Assembly: GCF_902497895.1 (NCBI RefSeq)
Contig: NZ_CABVHQ010000059.1
Coordinates: 1 to 36,846, forward strand
Length of the DNA: 36,846 nucleotides
Source: Pseudomonas fluorescens
GTDB taxonomy: Bacteria; Pseudomonadota; Gammaproteobacteria; Pseudomonadales; Pseudomonadaceae
Reading direction: 5' to 3'
Shown here: piece by piece, positions 1 through 8,125 of the stretch
How the letters are laid out: the number at the start of each line of letters is the position of its first letter
Position numbering within the stretch: position 1 is the first letter of the stretch
Notes under the pieces: model-generated
Database searches by the model: none
Seen by the model: the letters and a program-made list of their open reading frames with translations, nothing else
What the model was told of the DNA's origin: nothing
Position numbers and translations under genes: made by a program

Positions 1-154
1 ACCGTTCCAGCCCCTGAAGTCTCATCAGGAGCGTTCCTATACCCTTCGCCGAATCAGCCTACATTCGGTGGCTGGTTGAAGAGGATGGCGCACTATTTTC
101 GCGGGATCGCAGGAAGCCGGGACACCGGCGAACACGTCCGAAAACATAAAGGGA

Positions 155-175
155 CCGTTACCGCAGAAATGGATA
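155..175 (+). repeat. Short intergenic repeat, copy 1
   Basis: CCGTTACCGCAGAAATGGATA occurs here and again, identically, at 6175-6195. At both places it precedes a GTACACC and the GGCCGGCTG repeats, so it is part of a longer dispersed intergenic element. No gene is recognisable in positions 1-396. Confidence 0.6.
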
Positions 176-196
176 GGTACACCGACCAAAAGCCAA

Positions 197-229
197 GATC
201 AAAAGATCGCAGCCTGCGGCAGCTCCTAC
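197..229 (+). repeat. Solitary REP element
   Basis: Runs from GATCAAAAGATCGCAG to the terminal GCTCCTAC. It is one arm of the REP family that elsewhere in the window occurs as inverted pairs (2778, 5616, 5749, 23032, 30751, 32265). No partner arm is seen within 150 bp, so it is a singleton. Confidence 0.8.
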
Positions 230-258
230 ATTAGTGGGATTGGGTACCGCAAGAAATA

Positions 259-342
259 GGCCGGCTGTCAGGCCGCCTATCGCAGGCAAGCCACACAGTT
301 GATCTGGGTACATCCGCAAGAGACAGGCCGGCTGTCAGGCCG
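259..342. repeat. Duplicated GGCCGGCTGTCAGGCCG repeat
   Basis: Two identical 17-bp copies lie at 259-275 and 326-342, each able to fold on itself. A third, with one change, lies at 6215-6231. The stretch is non-coding and sits downstream of the LysR gene, where it may end transcription. Confidence 0.55.
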
Positions 343-396
343 TCATCGTCGGAACGCCGCCCGGAGCAAGCTCGTTCCTACATCCAATGGCGCCGC

Positions 397-1299
397 TCAG
401 TCCGAGAACAAATCGAACATCAACTGGCGAAGCCAGCGGTTGGCCGGGTCCTTGTGATATTTGGCGTGCCAGAACAGATTGATGGCGATCTCCGGCAGCG
501 CCACAGGGTGGGGCAGCGACGTCAGACCGAACGGTTCTTCGCAGCAGGCGGCGAAGCGTTCAGGCACGGTCGCCAGCAGGTCGGTGCGTTGAAGAATGTG
601 CCCGACCGCCACAAAATGCGGCACCTCCAGGCGTATGGAGCGCTCGATACCTTCCCGTGCCATGAAGGCATCGACTTCGCCATGGCCGGTATTGGCCGAA
701 ATCACCCGGACATGTCCGTATGAGCAGAAACGCTCCAGCGTCAAAGACTCCCGCGTGGCCGGATGGTCCTTACGGCACAGGCATACGTAGCGGTGATGGA
801 ACAGTCGACGCTGGAAGAACCCCGCCTGCAGATGCGGCAGCAAACCAACGGCCAGATCTACAGCGCCGTTCTGCAGGTCCTCGCGCAGGCTCATGGGATT
901 TTCCCGTACGGTGCTGATCGTGCATTTCGGCGCCTGTTTCGCCAATGCATCCATCAGCCGAGGGGTGAAATAGATCTCGCCGATATCGGTCATCGCCAGG
1001 GTGAACACCCGCTCGCTGGTCGAGGGATCGAAGCTGTCCTGCCGGTTCAGGGCATCGCGCAATGTATTCAAGGCAAGGGCGACGGGTTCAGCCAGTTGCT
1101 CGGCATAGGGCGTGGGCTGCATGCCCTGGTAAGTGCGCACGAACAACTCATCCTGCAAAGCCAGGCGTAAGCGTTTGAGAGCGTTGCTTACCGCGGGCTG
1201 GGTCAGGCCCAGATTGTCCGCGGCTGTAGACACTCTTCGGTCCCGCAGAAGCTGGTTGAACACCACCAGCAGATTCAAATCCAGATCGCGCAGTTCCAT
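397..1299 (-). CDS. nahR: LysR-type regulator, NahR/SalR family (salicylate-responsive)
   Basis: 300 aa, the full family length. It opens with MELRDLDLNLLVVF and has a winged helix-turn-helix around residues 20-45 (LGLTQPAVSNALKRL), followed by a LysR effector domain. The FTLAMTDIGEIYF, GTGHGEVD and RLEVPHF segments match what I recall of NahR from naphthalene plasmids. NahR is the salicylate-sensing activator of nah/sal operons. The gene is divergent from a salicylate hydroxylase, with a NahR-like box at 1335-1349 between them. I infer that it activates the hydroxylase in response to salicylate and represses itself modestly, as is usual for LysR regulators. The start ATG at 1299 follows GGAGCTCC. 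Assignment to NahR rather than another LysR protein is strong because both the protein and its target are recognisable. Confidence 0.92.
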   Translation of the reverse strand: MELRDLDLNLLVVFNQLLRDRRVSTAADNLGLTQPAVSNALKRLRLALQDELFVRTYQGMQPTPYAEQLAEPVALALNTLRDALNRQDSFDPSTSERVFTLAMTDIGEIYFTPRLMDALAKQAPKCTISTVRENPMSLREDLQNGAVDLAVGLLPHLQAGFFQRRLFHHRYVCLCRKDHPATRESLTLERFCSYGHVRVISANTGHGEVDAFMAREGIERSIRLEVPHFVAVGHILQRTDLLATVPERFAACCEEPFGLTSLPHPVALPEIAINLFWHAKYHKDPANRWLRQLMFDLFSD

Positions 1300-1334
1300 G
1301 GGAGCTCCAAGGCTGGCGCCTTCTGGTGAGTAAT

Positions 1335-1349
1335 ATTCACGCTGGTAAT
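1335..1349 (+). promoter_or_regulatory. NahR-type operator
   Basis: ATTCACGCT-GG-TAAT is one base off the NahR consensus ATTCACGCT-N2-TGAT. It lies between the divergent regulator (start 1299) and the hydroxylase (start 1438), about 90 bp upstream of the latter, where an activator site for a LysR protein is expected. Confidence 0.75.
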
Positions 1350-1437
1350 AGCCTGTATGGGTTTCGACGTATTTATTAATAGTACTCGACCCGCGATCAT
1401 CGGTCGTACAAAAACAAAGCGACCACAGGTAACCACA

Positions 1438-2733
1438 ATGACTAACAACAACAGCTCAGCCTTGCGTATCGGGATTGTTGGCGGCGGTATTTCCGGCGTC
1501 GCGCTTGCCCTGGATCTTTGCCGTCATCGCCATCTCGATATCCAACTGTTCGAATCCGCTCCAGCCTTCGGTGAGGTTGGCGCAGGTGTTTCCTTCGGCG
1601 CCAACGCGGTTCGCGCGCTTGCCGGCCTGGGTCTGGCCGAACCCTATCGACAGATAGCCGACCGTACACCCGAGCCCTGGCAGGACGTATGGTTCGAGTG
1701 GCGTCGAAGCACCGATGCCCATTACCTGGGTGCCAGCGTGGCGCCGGGGGTAGGCCAGTCCTCGGTACACCGCGCGGATTTTCTGGATGCGCTGGCGAGT
1801 CGCCTTCCCGCCGGCATCGCCCGGTTCAACAAACGCGCGGCCGCCATCGAGCAGCACGCCGACGAAGCCCGAGTGGTGTTCACCGATGGCAGCGACTATC
1901 GCTGCGATCTGCTGATCGGCGCGGACGGGATCAAGTCGGCGTTAAGAGGCCATGTTCTGGAGGGGCTGGGTGCGCCACCTGCTGCGCCCCGGTTTAGCGG
2001 CACCTGCGCCTATCGCGGGCTGATCGACAGCCAGAAACTGCGCGAAGCCTACCGCGCCCAAGGCATCGATGAGCATCTGATCGATGTGCCGCAGATGTAC
2101 CTGGGGCTGGACGGCCATATCCTCACCTTCCCGGTCAAACAGGGTCGACTCATCAACGTGGTCGCCTTCGTGTCCGACCGCAGCGAGCCGGAGCCGGTCT
2201 GGCCCAAGGACACTCCCTGGGTCCGCGAAACCAGCCAGCGCGAGATGCTCGACGCCTTCGCGGGCTGGGGCGATGCCGCGCGAATCCTGCTCGAATGCAT
2301 TCCCGCGCCAAGCTGTTGGGCGCTGCACGATCTGGCCGAACTACCGGGTTACGTCCATGGCCGGATCGCGCTCATTGGCGATGCCGCTCACGCCACGCTG
2401 CCACACCAGGGTGCCGGTGCCGGACAAGGTCTGGAAGACGCGTTTTTCCTGGCACGCCTGCTCGGCGATCCACGGCTGAGCAATGCCAATCTGCCCGCGA
2501 TGCTCGCGGCCTATGACACGCTGCGCCGTCCACGTGCCTGTCGCGTGCAGCGAACCTCACGGCAAGCCGGTGAGTTGTACGAGCTACGCGATCCGCAGGT
2601 GGGTGCCGACGAGGACACTTTGTCCTCTACGCTGGAAAGCCGCTTCGACTGGCTGTGGAATCACGATCTGGACGCAGACGTTGTCCGGGCTCGCGAGCTG
2701 CTGGGTTGGGAGGCCCGGTGCAGCAGCCACTGA
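1438..2733 (+). CDS. nahG: Salicylate 1-monooxygenase (FAD-dependent)
   Basis: 431 aa flavoprotein monooxygenase that converts salicylate, NADH and O2 to catechol and CO2 in the cytoplasm. The N-terminal dinucleotide-binding motif is GIVGGGISG, directly after the start. A central DLLIGADGIKSAL (DG motif) and a C-terminal GDAAHATLPHQGAGAGQ (GD motif for FAD) follow. EPWQDVWFEWRR and GVGQSSVHRADF are characteristic of NahG/SalA. The reading frame is open from 1357, but ATG at 1438 is chosen because the Rossmann motif then begins 12 residues in, as in NahG, and an AGGT lies just upstream. The gene is divergent from nahR, and a REP-type repeat begins six bases after the stop. The catechol produced must be cleaved by enzymes outside the window. 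Confidence 0.93.
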   Translation: MTNNNSSALRIGIVGGGISGVALALDLCRHRHLDIQLFESAPAFGEVGAGVSFGANAVRALAGLGLAEPYRQIADRTPEPWQDVWFEWRRSTDAHYLGASVAPGVGQSSVHRADFLDALASRLPAGIARFNKRAAAIEQHADEARVVFTDGSDYRCDLLIGADGIKSALRGHVLEGLGAPPAAPRFSGTCAYRGLIDSQKLREAYRAQGIDEHLIDVPQMYLGLDGHILTFPVKQGRLINVVAFVSDRSEPEPVWPKDTPWVRETSQREMLDAFAGWGDAARILLECIPAPSCWALHDLAELPGYVHGRIALIGDAAHATLPHQGAGAGQGLEDAFFLARLLGDPRLSNANLPAMLAAYDTLRRPRACRVQRTSRQAGELYELRDPQVGADEDTLSSTLESRFDWLWNHDLDADVVRARELLGWEARCSSH

Positions 2734-2738
2734 AGGGG

Positions 2739-2858
2739 GTGTGTTCATCCGGCAACTCGTGGATGTACACGATCGGCGTAGGAGCCTGCGATCTTTTGGC
2801 GGTTCTGCACATTGCCCGGAAGCAAAATCAAAAGATCGCAGCCTGCGGCAGCTCCTAC
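2739..2858. repeat. REP pair with extended left flank
   Basis: An inverted REP pair (arms from 2778 and ending 2858) is preceded by GTGTTCATCCGGCAAC and TGTACAC. The same extended unit recurs at 32352-32480, which shows that the repeated unit is larger than the hairpin. This copy lacks about nine bases in the left arm. It separates nahG from the transporter and probably attenuates read-through or stabilises the nahG mRNA end. Confidence 0.8.
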
Positions 2859-2937
2859 AGCCCAGCGGCAGTCAACGGGGACTCCGTCGCAAGACCTTCG
2901 TTCCAGGCGTTATAACAATGACAAGAAGAGCCAAGCC

Positions 2938-4305
2938 ATGCGTACTATCGACGTAAATGCCCTGATTGACGGGGCCCGTTTCAATTCGTTTCATGGACGC
3001 CTGCTGTTCTGGTGCGCGCTGATCATCGTCTTCGACGGCTATGACCTGGTGATCTATGGCGTGGTGCTGCCCGCCTTGATGCAAGACTGGGGTCTGACCG
3101 CCGTGGAGGCCGGACTTCTGGGCAGCTGCGCACTGTTCGGCATGATGCTCGGGGCACTGTTCTTCGGCCCGCTGTCGGACCGTATAGGACGGCGCAAGAC
3201 CATCATGACCTGTGTGATCCTATTCAGCGGATTCACCCTGATCAATGCTTTCGCGCAGACTCCCACGGAGTTTGCCCTCTGTCGCTTCATCGCCGGGCTC
3301 GGCATCGGCGGCGTCATGCCCAACGTGGTCGCACTGATGAACGAATACGCGCCCAGGAAAATGCGCAGCACACTGGTGGCGGTGATGTTCAGCGGCTATT
3401 CAATAGGCGGGATGCTGTCGGCAGGCCTGGGCATGCTGCTGATGCCGCGCTGGGGCTGGCAGGCAGTATTCATCGTGGCGGTCATTCCGCTGCTGGTCTT
3501 GCCATTGCTGGTTCGCCAACTGCCGGAATCCCTCAATTTCCTGCTGCGTTCGGGCCAGGTCGACAAAGCCCGGGGGCTGCTGCAGAAGGCGGCTCCAGAC
3601 TACCAGCCGCAACCCGATGATCAGCTGGGCCTGGCCAAAGGCCAGGCGAGCCACGTCTCGATCCTGCAGTTGTTACAGGATGGCCGGAAGTTGAACACCC
3701 TGATGCTGTGGCTGGCCTTCTTCTGCTGCCTGCTGATGGTCTACGCCCTCAGCTCCTGGCTACCGAAACTGATGCATACGGCTGGCTATGGCCTGAACTC
3801 GAGCCTGGCCTTTCTACTCGTGCTGAATTTCGGTGCCATATTCGGTGCCATTGGTGGCGGCTGGCTCGGCGACCGTGTCGGCATCGAACGCGTGCTGCTG
3901 GGGTTCTTTGCCTTGGGCGCACTTTCCCTCAGCCTGCTGGCACTCAAGTCGCCGGTATGGGTGCTGTACCTGCTGATCGCCATTGCCGGCGCCAGCACCA
4001 TCGGCACCCAGATCCTGGCCAACGCCTGCGCCGTTCAATTCTATCCGGCCCATATCCGCTCGACAGGCCTGGGCTGGGCGATGGGAGTCGGACGCATAGG
4101 CGCGATCATTGGTCCGCTGCTCGGCGGCGCGCTGCATGCGGCGCAATTGCCGCTGCAGTTCAGCTTCCTGACATTTGCCGCTCCCGGGGTGGTCGGCGTT
4201 CTGGCCATGGGGGTGTTCCTATGGCACCAGCCTGCACGGCAAGCGTTCACCCGCCTCGCCCCGATACCTCCTTTGGAATCTTCCTGCGCCAACGAAACTC
4301 GGTGA
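2938..4305 (+). CDS. MFS aromatic acid:H+ symporter (AAHS family)
   Basis: 455 aa with about 12 hydrophobic segments. The first begins at LLFWCALIIVFDGYDLVIYGVVLP, which contains the DGYDL motif typical of the PcaK/BenK/AAHS family. The MFS loop motif appears as GPLSDRIGRRKT after helix 2 and GWLGDRVGIERVL after helix 8. ATG at 2938 is chosen because the family starts a short distance before RFNSFH and an AGAAGAG lies upstream; the open frame upstream is only the REP repeat. Its place behind the salicylate hydroxylase suggests that it imports salicylate, but benzoate or a related acid is equally possible from sequence alone. It is not tightly coupled to nahG (about 200 bp, with the REP between). 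Confidence 0.88.
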   Translation: MRTIDVNALIDGARFNSFHGRLLFWCALIIVFDGYDLVIYGVVLPALMQDWGLTAVEAGLLGSCALFGMMLGALFFGPLSDRIGRRKTIMTCVILFSGFTLINAFAQTPTEFALCRFIAGLGIGGVMPNVVALMNEYAPRKMRSTLVAVMFSGYSIGGMLSAGLGMLLMPRWGWQAVFIVAVIPLLVLPLLVRQLPESLNFLLRSGQVDKARGLLQKAAPDYQPQPDDQLGLAKGQASHVSILQLLQDGRKLNTLMLWLAFFCCLLMVYALSSWLPKLMHTAGYGLNSSLAFLLVLNFGAIFGAIGGGWLGDRVGIERVLLGFFALGALSLSLLALKSPVWVLYLLIAIAGASTIGTQILANACAVQFYPAHIRSTGLGWAMGVGRIGAIIGPLLGGALHAAQLPLQFSFLTFAAPGVVGVLAMGVFLWHQPARQAFTRLAPIPPLESSCANETR

Positions 4306-4314
4306 CTCCGTCCG

Positions 4315-4335
4315 GCCCCCGGCGCACCCGGGGGC
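4315..4335 (+). terminator. GC-rich hairpin after the transporter
   Basis: GCCCCCGG, a five-base loop CGCAC, and CCGGGGGC form a perfect 8-bp stem ten bases after the transporter stop. No T-tract follows, so it is at best a weak or Rho-assisted terminator. Confidence 0.45.
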
Positions 4336-4471
4336 TGTGCCAACCCTGTCGCCTTTTGCGCTGAACCCTGCAAGCGCCAAAACCAGTGCCTGTCTATTCC
4401 GAAAAACTTTTTTCGATCGTTGTGCAACCCGCAGAAAAAATTTGCGCTATCCCTGTGTTGCACCACACTTG

Positions 4472-4488
4472 ATTATTCTGTCAATAAT
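4472..4488. promoter_or_regulatory. AT-rich inverted repeat upstream of the AraC gene
   Basis: ATTATT-CTGTC-AATAAT is a perfect 6-bp inverted repeat in the roughly 300-bp leader before the AraC-family gene. It is a possible operator. I know of no regulator that matches it. The rest of 4336-4632 shows no gene. Confidence 0.3.
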
Positions 4489-4632
4489 TCGCCAGTGGCG
4501 TCCCTTAGTCCACAAACGCTTTGCTGTCCTGCTATTCAGATAGTGCGAGCGATTGGTCTGAGTTCGCAGATTGGAACGTCCAATGCACTGCCGTCGGCAG
4601 CGCAAAAACGGTTGCCAAAAGGGGGATTCCCC

Positions 4633-5619
4633 ATGCGTGACACCACTCATACAGCAAACGACGACCCACCCGGCGCGAATGCAGCGATGGCACCCGCCAT
4701 GCGCATTGCCTACTTGAGCCAAACGGATTTCGCCGGCACGCGCACTCGCGATTCACTCGACATTCTTGTACCGAAGGCAGCCGCCAATCTATTCGCGACC
4801 TGTTGCACGGGTTCCACTCGAACCCGCACGTCCTGCATCCGGGCGCCGCTCATCTGTTTTATTCCACCGCAACTGCCCCATTCACTGATAGACCGATCGG
4901 GTTCAAACACCCTTATCCTCAGTATTGAAGGACCGTTCTTCAGAACCACAGCCATCTCCACCCTGGGCAGCAGCAATCTGACGTTCGTTGAGCCGCATGC
5001 TACGGCCAACCCGCTGATCCGCGAGTTTTGTGACGTTATTGAAAGAGAATTCCTCAGCCCTGACCGACTTACCAGCGCCTTTCTGGATGCATTTGCCGCG
5101 CTGTTGGTCGCGCATATTGCCAGGAACTACCTGGTGGAGGGACACGCCAAGGCCGCTCCCAATGGCGGCTTGACTGCCTATAAGATGCAGCGTGTGCGCG
5201 ACTTCATTACCGACCATCTGTGCGAGCGGATAAGCGTCGAACTATTGGCCAGTATCGTAAACCTGAGCCCCTGCCACTTTGCTCGAATGTTCAAGCAGTC
5301 GACTGGACACTCTCCGCATCTCTTCATCCTGATCCAGCGCATCATGCGCGCCAAAATACTGCTCGCGGGTACCGACTCTCCGATCATCGACATAGCCACC
5401 GAGGTGGGCTTTCGCACACAAGGTCACTTCACCGGCGTCTTCCATCGCTACACCGGTTTCACGCCCAGGATATTCCGCTTGAACGCACAAGATCCTCGTG
5501 GAGGCGGTGTTCAGCTATCAGGTTCGATCCTTGCGGGGGGGCAAGACAGGCCAGAGAACCCACCCGACTATTTCAGCGATGCTGTGCCAGAGCTTCGCCA
5601 GCTACCAAGGCCGGCGTAG
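4633..5619 (+). CDS. AraC/XylS-family transcriptional regulator
   Basis: 328 aa. The C-terminal AraC DNA-binding domain, about residues 180-285, has the first helix-turn-helix at ISVELLASIVNLSPCHFARM and the second at PIIDIATEVGFRTQGHFTGV, followed by the signature FHRYTGFTPRIFR. The N-terminal half is a poorly conserved cupin-like sensing region. ATG at 4633 is chosen over the earlier in-frame ATG because AAGGGGGA precedes it. The last 12-15 residues are encoded by the flank of a REP unit, and the stop codon TAG (5617-5619) is inside the REP itself, so the tail is probably not ancestral. Its ligand is unknown; the transporter and salicylate genes upstream make an aromatic acid plausible. Confidence 0.85.
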   Translation: MRDTTHTANDDPPGANAAMAPAMRIAYLSQTDFAGTRTRDSLDILVPKAAANLFATCCTGSTRTRTSCIRAPLICFIPPQLPHSLIDRSGSNTLILSIEGPFFRTTAISTLGSSNLTFVEPHATANPLIREFCDVIEREFLSPDRLTSAFLDAFAALLVAHIARNYLVEGHAKAAPNGGLTAYKMQRVRDFITDHLCERISVELLASIVNLSPCHFARMFKQSTGHSPHLFILIQRIMRAKILLAGTDSPIIDIATEVGFRTQGHFTGVFHRYTGFTPRIFRLNAQDPRGGGVQLSGSILAGGQDRPENPPDYFSDAVPELRQLPRPA

Positions 5620-5838
5620 GAGCTGGCGCAGCCTGCGATCTTTTGGCGGTTCTGGCGATTGCTCAGGGGCAAGATCAAAAGATCGCAGCCTGCGGCAGCT
5701 CCTACGGGGGTGTGCTGTGCCCGTGCTTCGCCGCCAACCACAGCCGGCGTAGGAGCTGGCGCAGCCTGCGATCTTTGGGCGGTTCTGGAGATTGCTCAGG
5801 GGCAAGATCAAAAGATCGCAGCCTGCGGCAGCTCCTAC
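5616..5838. repeat. Two tandem REP pairs, 133-bp period
   Basis: Inverted REP pairs at 5616-5705 and 5749-5838, offset by 133 bp. Each is preceded by a related flank containing GCTGTGCC and GCTTCGCC. The first flank overlaps the 3' end of the AraC-family gene. This is a BIME-like array. Confidence 0.82.
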
Positions 5839-5859
5839 AAGGGCGCATGTGTACCCACA

Positions 5860-6262
5860 CAAACAGGTCGGCCGGTAGGCCGCCTTGCTTTTGCTGTTGC
5901 TGTTGCTGTTGCTTTGGCTTTTGATCTACTCGCCCCTTCGGAAGGCCGAGTGGAGGCGTTCATCAGGGGGGAGGCGCGAAGCGCCGTTCGACGAAGTCGA
6001 ACACATCGAGAGGAGGTCGTCGCGAAGCAGACCGGAGGCGATGCCCCCTGATGAATGCCGGAGCGAGGGAACACCGAGCCTTGGCGAGGTGCCGTACGCT
6101 CGGGGCAAGACCTTTTGGGTCCTTTTGGGGCGTTTGCCAAAAGGGCCTCGCCGTAAGGGCGAAACCCTAAGTGGCCGTTACCGCAGAAATGGATATGTAC
6201 ACCCTCAAGAGCCAGGCCGGCTGCCAGGCCGCCTTCGCGAGCAAGCTCGCTCCCACAGACCG
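5860..6262. repeat. Composite intergenic repeat with hexamer tract
   Basis: About 400 bp without a convincing gene. It starts with a GTAGGCCGCC, then a TTGCTG/TTGCTT hexamer tract (about 5886-5925). An inverted repeat follows, with arms near 5957-5972 (TTCATCAGGGGG) and 6041-6056 (CCCCCTGATGAA). Next is a G-rich stretch, and then copies of the 155-175 and 259-275 repeats at 6175-6195 and 6215-6231. It ends in GCGAGCAAGCTCGCTCCCACAG. Short open frames through it have no recognisable content. It is a dispersed non-coding element of the kind common in P. fluorescens genomes. Confidence 0.6.
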
Positions 6263-6322
6263 CCAGGTCACCTCCGGCATGGAACAATGAGCGGTAAACC
6301 TGTGAGGGGGCGTTGTGCGAGG

Positions 6323-6556
6323 TCAGGCTTCGGGATCGTCCAGCCGAGTGCTGATCGCTTCTTCGAGCGCTTGTGAATAGGCGGCGTCCGCCAGAGTCTT
6401 GAGTTCCATCCAGCCTGATGCGTTGATTACGTCATTCTTGAGCAACTCTTCGGCAAGACGCAAAAGCGCATTGTGATACGCATCCGGTGAATCGGTGCGA
6501 TAGCCAGTATCGTCGAGCAGCTCATACCAGGCTTGCAGCGCCTTCTCGTCGCTCAT
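6323..6556 (-). CDS. Small conserved hypothetical protein (77 aa)
   Basis: Acidic, helical 77-aa protein with no signal peptide or membrane segment. Its family is not known to me. ATG at 6556 has TGAGGA upstream. It overlaps the 3' end of the 94-aa gene by 35 bp, so the two are probably translated together. Its last two-thirds are duplicated almost exactly at 8126-8287 (160 of 162 bases). The duplication shows that this copy is the intact one. Function cannot be stated. Confidence 0.7.
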   Translation of the reverse strand: MSDEKALQAWYELLDDTGYRTDSPDAYHNALLRLAEELLKNDVINASGWMELKTLADAAYSQALEEAISTRLDDPEA

Positions 6557-6806
6557 CGCTAGTCCTCACCACTTCTGCATTTCCGGTTGCGTCGGCCAGC
6601 GCTTCAAGCAGCGCTTGCGTATGGTTGATCGACTCGCGTATTTCGTCGAACGCGTGATCCAGTGCCTGCCCGCCGTCCGCTGCCGGTCCACCGCACAGGG
6701 TGCGTCGAATGACCAGTTCATCGTGTTTGAATTCACACACGTGGGCGCGTAACGCCATGAGTCGAAGCGATAATTGGGAAAGATGCTGCTTACGTCGTTG
6801 AACCAT
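6522..6806 (-). CDS. Small conserved hypothetical protein (94 aa)
   Basis: 94 aa, basic at the N-terminus (MVQRRKQHLSQLSLRLMALR), then an acidic helical region around ALDHAFDEIRESINHTQ that could form a coiled coil. An AGGAG lies eight bases before ATG 6806. It is first in a two-gene unit with the overlapping 77-aa gene. Function is unknown. The 6807-7048 stretch upstream holds only its promoter region and the motif GGGACAGATCTATTTT at about 6973. Confidence 0.62.
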   Translation of the reverse strand: MVQRRKQHLSQLSLRLMALRAHVCEFKHDELVIRRTLCGGPAADGGQALDHAFDEIRESINHTQALLEALADATGNAEVVRTSDERREGAASLV

Positions 6807-7048
6807 GATGGTGCTCCTGACGAACGTCTCTATAACTTGAGAGTTTCATTGCCATCAGACGTTCAGTCTCTTGGACCAAAGGAGTACAACCTTGCGCCCT
6901 GCCACTGGTAAAAAAGATGAAACCCTTGCTCATCCCGGGCCTCAAAACGCTATAGCGTCTGATTCGTAAAAATGGGACAGATCTATTTTAACAACCACTC
7001 TTGAAGACGTTTATAAATAAATCCGCCCTCTCTTTCGTCCGAAAATTA

Positions 7049-7297
7049 TTAAAAGATATCCTCTTTATCATAAATATATTGAACTATATCACTTGGGCAC
7101 ATGAGCCTCTCTGCGTCTGCGTCAGAAATCTCGAAGCCGAATTCATCCTCCATTGCCAACATAACTTCAACGACATCCAGAGAGTTCAAGCCTAAATCAT
7201 TCGCAAAATGTGAGTCTAGCGTTAATTTTTCCGGAGGAATTTTATCATGTGATCCTAGGACTGTTATTACTCTTTTTTGAATTAGTTCTCTTGTCAT
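7049..7297 (-). CDS. Lone acyl carrier protein, mitochondrial-ACP-like
   Basis: 82 aa from ATG 7297, preceded by GAGGG; an in-frame ATG at 7315 with GGGAG is an alternative that adds six residues. It is the ACP fold: the helix II motif is DLGLNSLDVVEV, with Ser39 as the predicted phosphopantetheine site. The usual Asp before that Ser is Asn38. The C-terminal half AMEDEFGFEISDADAERLMC, then a DIVQYI..KED stretch, resembles metazoan mitochondrial ACP (NDUFAB1) as I recall it more than the usual Pseudomonas AcpP. The gene is strongly AT-rich with codons unlike its neighbours (ATA, AGA, TTA), and no fatty-acid or polyketide gene is adjacent. This suggests transfer. It could carry acyl groups for a distant pathway, or be unmodified if Asn38 blocks its synthase. 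Confidence 0.85.
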   Translation of the reverse strand: MTRELIQKRVITVLGSHDKIPPEKLTLDSHFANDLGLNSLDVVEVMLAMEDEFGFEISDADAERLMCPSDIVQYIYDKEDIF

Positions 7298-7330
7298 TAG
7301 CCCTCTGCCTGACATAATTATTACTCCCAT

Positions 7331-7547
7331 TATTAAACGGACGAAATATCAATACATCCCGCGAGGCTTTAGAGTTTAGCGGGTAGGTGTTTGGATTATA
7401 TGCACTAAGGCACCGCGCGAAACCTGTAATAAATGACAGTTCCCAATATGTTTTCAGAGTTTTTTGCGATTATTTACAGCATGCTTAGATGGATTTTAGT
7501 GGATGGGGCAGGGAACGTTTGGCAGTTCTGGAGAGTGCCCGAAGCAA
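7331..7547. other. AT-rich intergenic stretch
   Basis: AT-rich DNA upstream of the ACP gene, continuous in composition with it until about 7500. I see no gene. It presumably holds the ACP promoter. At 7519-7529 a degenerate TTTGGCAGTTCTGG resembles the left arm of a REP pair. Confidence 0.4.
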
Positions 7548-7580
7548 GATCAAAAGATCGCGGCCTGCGGCAGCTCCTAC
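7548..7580 (+). repeat. REP element with decayed partner
   Basis: GATCAAAAGATCGCGGCCTGCGGCAGCTCCTAC is one REP arm. The left arm is represented only by ACGTTTGGCAGTTCTGG just before it, so the pair has been truncated at the edge of the AT-rich patch. Confidence 0.75.
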
Positions 7581-7699
7581 GAGGGATTGTGTGAATGTGG
7601 CAGGTCTTTGGCGAAGATCGACCGTTGGTCACGCGCACGACACCTGACACTCGGGCACTGGACAATGTCAGGTAACGACGCAATAACGGGAGTCACGCC

Positions 7700-8061
7700 A
7701 TGATCGCCAGGAACACCAGCGCGCTGATTCTAGCTGGGCTGCTTACAGCGGTCTGTATCTCAACCTATGCGGGAGTTGGGGCAGTCGCTCCAGCGCCTCC
7801 AGCGGCAACCGCCCCGCTGCCATGGGTGGGCTCGGCCATGCCCCGCCAGCAACCCACCTGAACCCTGCGTGGGGAACGGCTGCAGACCCCAATGACAGCC
7901 ACCGCGCGGGTACATCCAGCAACCACAACCCCAGGTCCACCCATAGCGGTGTCGACTCAATGGGAAATGGCACCGGCACTTTCACCGGCCCCCGCACTGG
8001 CGTCGGCACGGGTGGCGCAGGTGTCGGAACCGGCAGGTCTGGAGGCGGAGTTGGCGGGTAA
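7700..8061 (+). pseudogene. Frameshifted exported glycine-rich protein
   Basis: ATG 7700 has a good GGGAG Shine-Dalgarno and starts MIARNTSALILAGLLTAVCI, a clear signal peptide, but this frame stops at 7859-7861 after 53 residues. In another frame the reading continues to 8061 with a low-complexity tail (GNGTGTFTGPRTGVGTGGAG, then a short GGGVGG end). That tail is what a small secreted Gly-rich protein would carry. One frameshift near 7760-7860 would join the two. Function unknown. The call is an inference from composition; the 53-aa peptide alone could also be real. Confidence 0.4.
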
Positions 8062-8125
8062 ACGTGGGCCACGCAGGAGGCAGCAGCCATTGAGTTGTGA
8101 ACGTTTAATAGGAGTTGCGCCAGAA

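Noticed and set aside
5616..5838. CRISPR array
   Set aside because: Units are inverted pairs with related spacers of 40 bp and a total of two; REP behaviour, not CRISPR.
5885..6376. 163-aa frame beginning with poly-Leu
   Set aside because: The Leu run is the TTGCTG hexamer tract, and the rest crosses the repeat element; not a gene.
6970..6990. GGGACAGATCTATTTT as an insertion-sequence end
   Set aside because: I associate similar sequence with transposase-flanking motifs, but there is no transposase or second end here.
7743..8090. Proline-rich 115-aa open frame on the minus strand
   Set aside because: Low-complexity reading on the opposite strand of the glycine-rich gene; no Shine-Dalgarno and no recognisable domain.
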